DNA of 20,611 nt, taken from contig RZYK01000016.1 of assembly GCA_009930355.1 (NCBI GenBank), positions 1-20,611 of the forward strand, in the 5' to 3' direction. The position numbers and the translations under genes were made by a program. Below the pieces are notes generated by a model. That model ran no database searches. It saw only the letters and a list, made by a program, of their open reading frames with translations, and was not told the origin of the DNA. The stretch is from Campylobacterota bacterium. GTDB taxonomy: Bacteria; Campylobacterota; Campylobacteria; Campylobacterales; Sulfurospirillaceae. Below are positions 15,981 through 20,611 of the stretch, in pieces (position 1 is the first letter of the stretch; each line of letters begins with the position of its first letter).

Positions 15981-16555
15981 AATGGATAAAACAACTCTCA
16001 TGGATTTTGTTTGGGATTTTATGTCTTACTCAAGTGAGTATTGTTGGGCTTCAAATTGTGAAATATGAGCGTATTTTAACGAAGGGTGAGATTTTTTATT
16101 TTGATGTTTTGCCATTTGATCCTTATGATCCTTTTCGTGGACGCTATGTAACGCTTCGTTTTAAAGGTGCCAGTCAAGCGCCATTGGCTCAGGGTGAAGA
16201 GCCAATGGAAGGGCTTCGTGGGTATGCTTTGTTGGAACAGGATAAAAATATTACCGTTATTAAAGAAGTCTCATTTAATAAACCTAAAAGAGGTACCTTT
16301 CTTGAGGTGAATGTTTATTCCACCGATGCTCTCTATCGTGATACACATACGACACAGGGCATAATGGTTCATTTTTCGCTTCCTTTTGATCGTTTTTATA
16401 TGCGAGAAGATCTAGCACCTCAAGCTGAGATGTTATTGCGTGCACGTAGTGGTGTAGCAATCAAAGCGAAGCTTCGTGTTTTGGAGGGGAAAGGTATTAT
16501 TGAAGATTTAATGGTGGGGGATGTTTCGTTGAGTCAGTTTATACTGACTCAATAG
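15977..16555 (+). CDS. GDYXXLXY-family membrane-anchored protein
   Basis: A 192-aa protein with one N-terminal membrane helix (about 7-28) and an extracytoplasmic beta-rich domain. The PYDPFRGRYVTLRF block corresponds to the family hallmark R-G-D-Y-x-x-L-x-Y, with Asp replaced by Arg (GRY) and the final Tyr by Phe, so the name-giving motif is degenerate here. The family is of unknown function and normally accompanies DUF2157 or DUF4401 proteins, as here, where the 4-bp ATGA overlap implies translational coupling. The last ten codons form one arm-loop-arm of a strong hairpin, and the TAG stop lies at the edge of a 145-bp inverted-repeat element, which may have replaced an original TAA. Confidence 0.78.
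   Translation: MKWIKQLSWILFGILCLTQVSIVGLQIVKYERILTKGEIFYFDVLPFDPYDPFRGRYVTLRFKGASQAPLAQGEEPMEGLRGYALLEQDKNITVIKEVSFNKPKRGTFLEVNVYSTDALYRDTHTTQGIMVHFSLPFDRFYMREDLAPQAEMLLRARSGVAIKAKLRVLEGKGIIEDLMVGDVSLSQFILTQ
16529..16552. terminator. Hairpin at the end of the GDYXXLXY gene, probable old terminator stem
   Basis: TTGAGTCAGT and ACTGACTCAA form a perfect 10-bp stem around TTAT, covering the last codons of the upstream gene. No T-run follows directly; instead the inverted-repeat element begins. A seven-T run (16714-16720) lies on the far side of that element, so stem and T-run could once have formed a terminator between these convergent genes. Confidence 0.45.
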
Positions 16556-16698
16556 ACTTCTTGCAAAACTCATTTTGCAAGAAGTCTAAGCACCAAAGGT
16601 GTGCGGGCACTCTGCCGAAGAGAACACAGTGTTAACGTAGTTTTTAGAGCTTTGCTCTCAAAGCGTGTCTAGACTTCTTGCAGTTTTGCAAGAAGTCT
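16554..16698. mobile_element. MITE-like 145-bp inverted-repeat element
   Basis: The ends are perfect 15-bp terminal inverted repeats, AGACTTCTTGCAAAA (16554-16568) and TTTTGCAAGAAGTCT (16684-16698). Each end also folds on itself: 16553-16568 pairs with 16573-16588 (16 bp, loop CTCA), and 16670-16682 pairs with 16687-16699 (13 bp, loop GTTT). AAT flanks both sides (16551-16553 and 16699-16701), a possible 3-bp target duplication. The interior holds smaller dyads (GCAC/GTGC, GGCA/TGCC, AACAC-A-GTGTT, AGAGC/GCTCT) and no ORF. It could be a non-autonomous IS derivative, or a palindromic REP-like or RNA-forming element. No transposase is present to name the family. Confidence 0.6.
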
Positions 16699-16707
16699 AA
16701 TAAGAGC

Positions 16708-17127
16708 TTAGGCTTTTTTTGCAATACCTAAAATTAAAAGTTCATTGTCAGTGTAGGGAATGGGCATTTTTTCTCCCTGCTCATTGACATTGACATAGGT
16801 AATAACCGCACTGGTGACATGTAAACAGCGATGCTCCCCAAAATAAGAGCGTTCTGCATTAACTTCAACTTGAACGGTAAGAGAACTGGTTCCCACTTTT
16901 AGAATTTTTCCATAACAACTTAAAACATCGCCTACTTTGACGGCTTCACGAAACTCCATTGAGTTAACGGCTACCGTCACCACACGTTTAACGCAAAGAT
17001 CACGTGTTGCAAGTGCACCTGCGATATCGATTTGTGACATAATCCACCCTCCAAAAATATTCCCAGAAGGATTGGTGTCTTTTGGCATCGCAACGATTTT
17101 GATTCGGGGTTCACCCATATTATGCAT
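16708..17127 (-). CDS. yciA: YciA-type acyl-CoA thioesterase
   Basis: A hot-dog-fold thioesterase of 139 aa that hydrolyses acyl-CoAs to free acid and CoA in the cytoplasm. The YciA/BFIT signature is clear: AMPKDTNPSGNIFGGWIMSQ, with Asp34 in SQIDIAG at the position of the catalytic Asp known from Haemophilus YciA, followed by VTVAVNSMEFREAVKVGD. ATG 17127 follows AAGG at about 6 nt. Residues 102-104 (LHV) are encoded by a degenerate copy of the TTTACATGTAAA palindrome (ACATGTAAA at 16817-16825). It lies downstream of the phoR-like gene on the same strand with a 78-bp gap, and converges on the GDYXXLXY gene. Confidence 0.88.
   Translation of the reverse strand: MHNMGEPRIKIVAMPKDTNPSGNIFGGWIMSQIDIAGALATRDLCVKRVVTVAVNSMEFREAVKVGDVLSCYGKILKVGTSSLTVQVEVNAERSYFGEHRCLHVTSAVITYVNVNEQGEKMPIPYTDNELLILGIAKKA
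16817..16825. repeat. Degenerate TTTACATGTAAA palindrome in yciA
   Basis: ACATGTAAA with G instead of T on the left side. On the yciA strand it reads Leu-His-Val, the same phase as the perfect coding copies, so it may be a decayed or partial member of the family. Confidence 0.4.
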
Positions 17128-17205
17128 GATTTACCTTTTTCTTTTTTGTCCACCTTTGCCTAAAAGGTTAACGTAACAAAATTTAAGGTTTTATCATATA
17201 ACAAA

Positions 17206-18594
17206 TCAGTTTGAAGGCAATTTAAAAGAAAAATCAGATCCTACGCCTAAGCTACTTTGTATTTGTAGATTTGTGTTGTGAAGTTTAAGAATATAATTAA
17301 CCAATGCCAACCCTAATCCCATTGAATTGTCCCATGAATGTGAGTTTGAACGGTAAAATTTTTGGGTAACTTTTTCAATCTCATCTTCTTTAATTCCCAC
17401 ACCAGTATCTTTTACATGTAAAGATTCGTTGTCAATAAAAATCGTAATCGTATCATCGGAATACTTTAGGGCATTGTCGATGAGATTGGAGATGACAAGC
17501 TCCATCATCGTACGATCAGCGTTAATGAAAAAGTGCTCTGGAAGCTCACATTTAATGGTTCGCAGTGGGTGTTTTTCTTTAAACGTTTGGGCAATTTCTT
17601 GAGTTATTTTTACCACATCAAAGCTACTACTGTGGGTGGTGAAATCGCCATTCTCAAATTTGGTGGTCAGTGCTAAACGGTCTATCATGGTAGAAATCTT
17701 TTGTCCGTTTTGAACAATCTTTCCTAAAAAACGCTCTTTAATTTGAATACTGGCATTAGGATCATCCAAGAGCGTTTGTGCATACCCCATAATAGAAGCA
17801 ACAGGATTTTTAAATTCATGGCTAATGGCAGAGATAACATCGCTTCGTTGTTGAGAAATGAGTTTAATTTTAGCAGTGTACTTGCGTTTTTGTTTCGCTC
17901 GTTTTTCCAGTTTGGTAGCAAGTTTTTTGAGGTAATTGGCAATCTCTAAAAACTCCAAACAAAAATGAGAGGAGAGGCTTATTTTGTAATCTTTATCAGC
18001 AATTTGTTGAAGATTGGCGATGATTTTATCGATTTCTGCACGAATTTTTTGGCTCAGAAGATAAGCGCTGTAAAGTCCCATAAGTAGGGTGATACAAAAA
18101 ATAAGCGCAATTTTGATCCATAGGTCATAAAAATTATGCATAATAGAGCCAATATTCATGGAAAGGCGTAAAAACAAGATGCGATTATTCTCTTCAAAAC
18201 GATGGGCAACGTATAAAAAATCACTTTTAACAGAATCGGAAAAACGAATGGCGTGAGCAAATTCGGTTTTGTAAGATTTGATGATTTCTTCACGCTGGGC
18301 ATGATTATCCATGCTCTCGCTTTGTGCGTCACTGTCGACTAATACGACACCATCTTCGTCAATCAGTGTAAAACGAATGCCAGAATTTTCTTTAATAATT
18401 TGGGCAAGTGCTTCAAGATCGGTGGTTGTGGAGAGTTGGTTTTTAATAATTTTAATATGTGACTCTAGTTCTCGTTGATAGTTTTCAATATTATTGGTTT
18501 TGATGGTGAAGTAACTCACCACGCTCGAAAGAAGAAGGGTTCCTAAAAAGAGGGCTAAAAGGGTACGGGTAATGTGTTGATGAAGCATTAGCAT
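17206..18594 (-). CDS. phoR: PhoR-like sensor histidine kinase
   Basis: A 462-aa membrane kinase, likely the phosphate-responsive partner of the adjacent regulator. Helix 1 spans about 10-31 and helix 2 about 160-182, with a periplasmic PAS-like domain (SGIRFTLIDEDGVVLVDS) as in PhoR-type sensors. A HAMP-like linker and a basic coiled coil follow. The H-box is SHEFKNPV with His259; the ATPase domain has NLIDNALKYS, DTGVGI and GLGLALV, all intact. Two starts are possible: ATG 18594, overlapping phoB by 7 bp, or ATG 18588, which shares a base with the phoB stop (TAATG). Residues 392-395 (LHVK) are encoded by a TTTACATGTAAA palindrome. phoU and the regulator upstream support the PhoR call; a different OmpR-type sensor cannot be excluded. 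Confidence 0.82.
   Translation of the reverse strand: MLMLHQHITRTLLALFLGTLLLSSVVSYFTIKTNNIENYQRELESHIKIIKNQLSTTTDLEALAQIIKENSGIRFTLIDEDGVVLVDSDAQSESMDNHAQREEIIKSYKTEFAHAIRFSDSVKSDFLYVAHRFEENNRILFLRLSMNIGSIMHNFYDLWIKIALIFCITLLMGLYSAYLLSQKIRAEIDKIIANLQQIADKDYKISLSSHFCLEFLEIANYLKKLATKLEKRAKQKRKYTAKIKLISQQRSDVISAISHEFKNPVASIMGYAQTLLDDPNASIQIKERFLGKIVQNGQKISTMIDRLALTTKFENGDFTTHSSSFDVVKITQEIAQTFKEKHPLRTIKCELPEHFFINADRTMMELVISNLIDNALKYSDDTITIFIDNESLHVKDTGVGIKEDEIEKVTQKFYRSNSHSWDNSMGLGLALVNYILKLHNTNLQIQSSLGVGSDFSFKLPSN
17411..17422. repeat. TTTACATGTAAA palindrome, copy 6 (in phoR)
   Basis: A perfect 12-bp palindrome within the kinase gene, next to the ATPase motif DTGVG and read on the minus strand as Leu-His-Val-Lys. 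Confidence 0.8.
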
Positions 18595-19259
18595 AAGCTG
18601 TAACCTACACCCCAGACCGATTTGATGTACTCTTTTTCTTTGGTTGGGTCTATTTTGGTTTTGAGGCGATTAATGGCGACATTGACCGTTTTATCTTGAA
18701 AGAAATCATCGCTTTTCCAGACATGTTCTAAGAGAAATTCACGGCTTAAGACAGCGTTTTTATTTTCAATGAGTGTGCGCAAGAGGTCAAATTCAAGTTT
18801 GGTGAGTTCGACCTCTTTGGTGTTTACATGTAACGTGTGTGCTTCTAAATCCAGCACTAAATCACGATAAGACAGCGTACTATTAGACTGTGGTGCGGTA
18901 CGTGCTAGAATAGCTTTGATACGAAGCAAAAGCTCTTTCATATTATAAGGCTTAGTGACATAATCATCACAGCCTCTTAAAAATCCTTCTTCAATGTGTG
19001 TATCACTGTCTTTAGCAGTGACAAAAATCACTGCTTGAGAAAAGCCTTTTTGACGAAGTGTTTGAACAAATTCACTTCCTTCCATTCCAGGAAGATTTCG
19101 ATCAACAATTAAAAGATCAATGGACTCTTCTTGTAAACACTTCTCTACATTTTTAGTGTTAAGAAAACCCAGTGTTTCATAACCCTCTTTTTGTAAATTG
19201 TACTCTAAAAGTTCGAGTAAATCCTCTTCATCTTCGATGATTAAAATGGTTTTTTTCAT
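18588..19259 (-). CDS. phoB: PhoB-like OmpR-family response regulator
   Basis: A 223-aa two-domain regulator. The receiver (about 4-115) has the acidic pair Glu9/Asp10, phospho-acceptor Asp53 in LIVDRNLPG, the Thr of FVTAKD and the Lys of VTKPY. The C-terminal winged helix (about 125-222) has the OmpR-type recognition region DKTVNVAINRLKTKID and ends in SVWGVGYSLC. It is probably the DNA-binding activator of phosphate-starvation genes, given phoU 7 bp upstream and a PhoR-like kinase overlapping downstream. It starts at ATG 19259 with a GGGACGAC-type upstream sequence, so the ribosome site is only moderate. Residues 143-146 (LHVN) are encoded by a TTTACATGTAA palindrome. Confidence 0.85.
   Translation of the reverse strand: MKKTILIIEDEEDLLELLEYNLQKEGYETLGFLNTKNVEKCLQEESIDLLIVDRNLPGMEGSEFVQTLRQKGFSQAVIFVTAKDSDTHIEEGFLRGCDDYVTKPYNMKELLLRIKAILARTAPQSNSTLSYRDLVLDLEAHTLHVNTKEVELTKLEFDLLRTLIENKNAVLSREFLLEHVWKSDDFFQDKTVNVAINRLKTKIDPTKEKEYIKSVWGVGYSLC
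18823..18833. repeat. TTTACATGTAA palindrome, copy 7 (in phoB)
   Basis: A 10-bp perfect core with one further matching base, in the regulator gene between the receiver and DNA-binding domains, read on the minus strand as Leu-His-Val-Asn. Confidence 0.78.
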
Positions 19260-19266
19260 GTCGTCC

Positions 19267-19935
19267 CTAATACGTCTTCATCTCTCCACCCACACGGGCA
19301 AAAATCATTAATTGCACAATGTTAACACTTCTATCTGCCATGCGTTCTAGTTTACGCATCGTACTTAAAATTTGAATAAAATCAGCACTCTGATCAATGA
19401 CTTTAGCAATGTCGCTTAAAATATTTTTTTCCAAAATAGAGTAGAGATCATCGCTCTTGCTCTCCTCGACTTTAACCCTTCGGTAGGTGTCTTCAAGGGT
19501 TTCACGTTCGCTGATATTAATCGTTCCAATCGCTAACGTCACTGCTTGAATCGATGTCTTGCATAAGTGGGTAGAGTACTCATGCAGCGAGGCGAAAGGA
19601 AGTCCGCTTTGAAGATGTATCACCATGCGTTTGCTAAAACTGCGAATATTTTCAGCAATTTTGACCAACTCATTGGTGATTTTAAGGTACGCTACCATTT
19701 TACGTAAATCTTTCGCTTCAGGGCCAAAAAGTGCTAGGGTCACCACAATTTCATTGTCAATGGCATTGGCTTGATTTTCCACATTTTTTAAAAGGGTTTT
19801 TGCTGATTCAAAACGATTGGCGTCTAAACTCTCCATCCCGCTTAGGGCTTTTTCACTTGCCATCGTAATTTCTAATCCCAAATCAATCAGCATTTTTTTG
19901 ATTTCAATCAGTCTCTCTTCGTATTTTTGAAGCAT
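19267..19935 (-). CDS. phoU: PhoU phosphate-signalling protein
   Basis: A cytoplasmic helical protein of 222 aa that links the phosphate transporter to the PhoR kinase and dampens the Pho response. The two PhoU repeats are visible through ITNELVKIAENI (first) and RKLERMADRSVNI (second), the E/D-x-x-x-N metal-binding helices of the family. I chose ATG 19935 because AAGGA lies 6 nt before it; ATG 19941, two codons upstream, abuts the AAGGA directly and is unlikely. phoB follows after 7 bp. No pst transporter genes lie in the window, so phoU here heads a regulatory rather than a transport operon. Confidence 0.88.
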   Translation of the reverse strand: MLQKYEERLIEIKKMLIDLGLEITMASEKALSGMESLDANRFESAKTLLKNVENQANAIDNEIVVTLALFGPEAKDLRKMVAYLKITNELVKIAENIRSFSKRMVIHLQSGLPFASLHEYSTHLCKTSIQAVTLAIGTINISERETLEDTYRRVKVEESKSDDLYSILEKNILSDIAKVIDQSADFIQILSTMRKLERMADRSVNIVQLMIFARVGGEMKTY

Positions 19936-19962
19936 ACTCATTCCTTACAATAGTTTGTCATC

Positions 19963-19986
19963 ATTGTAATTTGAAATCATTACAAT
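19963..19986. promoter_or_regulatory. Inverted repeat upstream of phoU, candidate operator
   Basis: ATTGTAAT (19963-19970) and ATTACAAT (19979-19986) form a perfect 8-bp inverted repeat with an 8-bp spacer, 28 to 51 bp upstream of the phoU start. A third TTACAAT occurs at 19945-19951. The position suits an operator for the phoU-phoB-phoR operon, but the sequence is not a textbook E. coli Pho box and the binding protein is unknown. Confidence 0.4.
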
Positions 19987-20004
19987 ATGGTAACATAAAA
20001 AGCT

Positions 20005-20181
20005 ATGCGCTGTTTTAATTTTGGTTATATTATTTTCAATAAAAATAAAGCCAATATTCCTTCCTTAGGGTGTGTAGTTATTATTGCAAATCATTCCTTC
20101 GGTGCACTCGATGCTTTGGCGTTAACTTTCCTGATTAAAGAGGATGATTATAAAAAGGACTTTGCAATTTTAAAAGAGTAG
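20005..20181 (+). pseudogene. Remnant of a PlsC/LPLAT-like acyltransferase
   Basis: A 58-codon frame from ATG 20005 to TAG 20179 contains IPSLGCVVIIANHSFGALDA, closely resembling the N-terminal catalytic block of lysophospholipid acyltransferases (family pattern I-P-x-x-G-x-V-v-x-v-A-N-H-x-x-G-x-x-D). The frame then stops after FAILKE, where the family has about 150 or more further residues. A neighbouring frame continues briefly (RVAGTYGLMCANVL) and also stops, so a frameshift followed by decay is plausible. No strong ribosome binding site is seen. It lies divergent from phoU. It could instead be a short chance ORF, but the NHxxGxxD block argues against that. Confidence 0.5.
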
Positions 20182-20611
20182 CTGGGACATATGGATTGAT
20201 GTGTGCCAACGTTTTATAAACAGTACACAGAGCTTTTCGATGAGGGGACTTTTTGGCTTTTAACATCGATAAAGCCTTGGAAAATTGCTTTATTTTGGTA
20301 AATATTAACAAAATCAAAGAGTCGAAAAAGATAAGCATTAAAATACTGCGTTAAAAAAAATTTAGAATAATTAATGATTATATTATTATTTATTGTTTAC
20401 AATTATTGTAAATTTTAAATTTACTAATAATTCTAATTATTTCTTAAAAAACGTAATATGAAACAAAAATGATAAAAAGTTGTCATTTGTTTACTGTTTT
20501 TAATATATAAATACCCAAACTGCTAGTTAAACAGAAGAGCTTTTTTGTCATCACTAAGCTTCAAAAAGCAGTTGATAGCATACGCAGTGATGAAAAGTCT
20601 AAGCTTTGTTA
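20182..20611. other. Gene-free AT-rich region at the window end
   Basis: No convincing gene is seen in these 430 bp. Bases 20182-20340 may be decayed coding sequence continuing from the acyltransferase remnant. Bases 20341-20510 are extremely AT-rich and contain tandem dyads: TTTACAA/TTGTAAA (20396-20412), GTAAATTT-T-AAATTTAC (20408-20424) and AATAATT/AATTATT just after. Further on, TCATCACT (20548-20555) and AGTGATGA (20586-20593) are inverted, and CTAAGCTT occurs twice. On the minus strand a frame entering from the right edge is open to TAG at 20523-20525 (about 28 codons, ending DDKKALLFN) and could be the 3' end of a gene outside the window. Confidence 0.4.
20480..20509 (+). promoter_or_regulatory. 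Possible sigma-70-type promoter
   Basis: TTGTCA at 20480-20485 is followed after 18 bp by TATATA at 20504-20509, reading toward the right window edge. No gene start is visible downstream within the window, so the assignment is weak. Confidence 0.2.

Noticed and set aside
16553..16699. The two end hairpins as ordinary intrinsic terminators.
   Set aside because: Neither stem is followed by a T-run on either strand, and the 15-bp repeats at the ends fit an inserted element better.
17152..17168. ACCTTT/AAAGGT dyad between phoR and yciA as a terminator.
   Set aside because: The stem is only 6 bp and no T-run follows on the transcribed (minus) strand.
20135..20338. A 67-codon minus-strand ORF beginning MLIFFDSLILL.
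   Set aside because: It overlaps the acyltransferase remnant antisense, has no recognisable motif and no ribosome binding site.

Overview
The window reads as chromosomal DNA of a Campylobacterota (epsilonproteobacterial) bacterium, most like Sulfurospirillum or a close relative. This is an inference from the moderately AT-rich composition, the all-alpha dimeric (Campylobacter-type) dUTPase, the GEMLNNIAHQWRQPL style of histidine-kinase core, and the short, tightly packed genes with AAGGA-type ribosome binding sites. No rRNA, tRNA, CRISPR array or intact transposase was seen.

Layout. (1) 2-2433, plus strand: the 3' part of a PhoH-family ATPase, a patatin-like phospholipase and a dimeric dUTPase. 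(2) 2455-11383, minus strand: a long alpha-2-macroglobulin-like protein, a penicillin-binding protein 1C next to it, and a QueD-like enzyme. (3) 11578-16555, plus strand: queE and queC (7-deazaguanine/queuosine precursor synthesis), a CHASE4-like sensor histidine kinase without an adjacent response regulator, a DUF2157 membrane protein and a GDYXXLXY-family protein. (4) 16554-16698: a structured 145-bp inverted-repeat element between convergent genes. (5) 16708-19935, minus strand: a YciA-type acyl-CoA thioesterase, then a phoU-phoB-phoR-like phosphate-response cluster (transcribed phoU first). (6) 19936-20611: a mostly gene-free AT-rich stretch with a 58-codon remnant of an acyltransferase and several dyads.

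How the genes fit together. QueD, QueE and QueC act consecutively from 7,8-dihydroneopterin triphosphate to preQ0, but queD is separated from queE-queC by the 8.3-kb A2M-pbpC pair. That pair is a recognised bacterial module: a protease-trapping macroglobulin paired with a peptidoglycan-repair synthase at the inner membrane. PhoU, the OmpR-type regulator and the PhoR-type kinase form one phosphate-sensing unit with 7-nt spacing and an overlapping stop/start.

The most unusual signals are two. First, the 12-bp palindrome TTTACATGTAAA and its near-perfect forms occur seven times in the window. It lies both between genes and inside genes, where it always reads L-H-V-K/N, and it is absent from about 1.5 to 12.3 kb, the stretch that holds the A2M-pbpC module. 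Second, the MITE-like element at 16554-16698 has 15-bp terminal inverted repeats, a hairpin at each end and a possible 3-bp target duplication. Its insertion appears to have replaced a TAA stop with TAG at the same codon and to have separated a terminator hairpin from its T-run.
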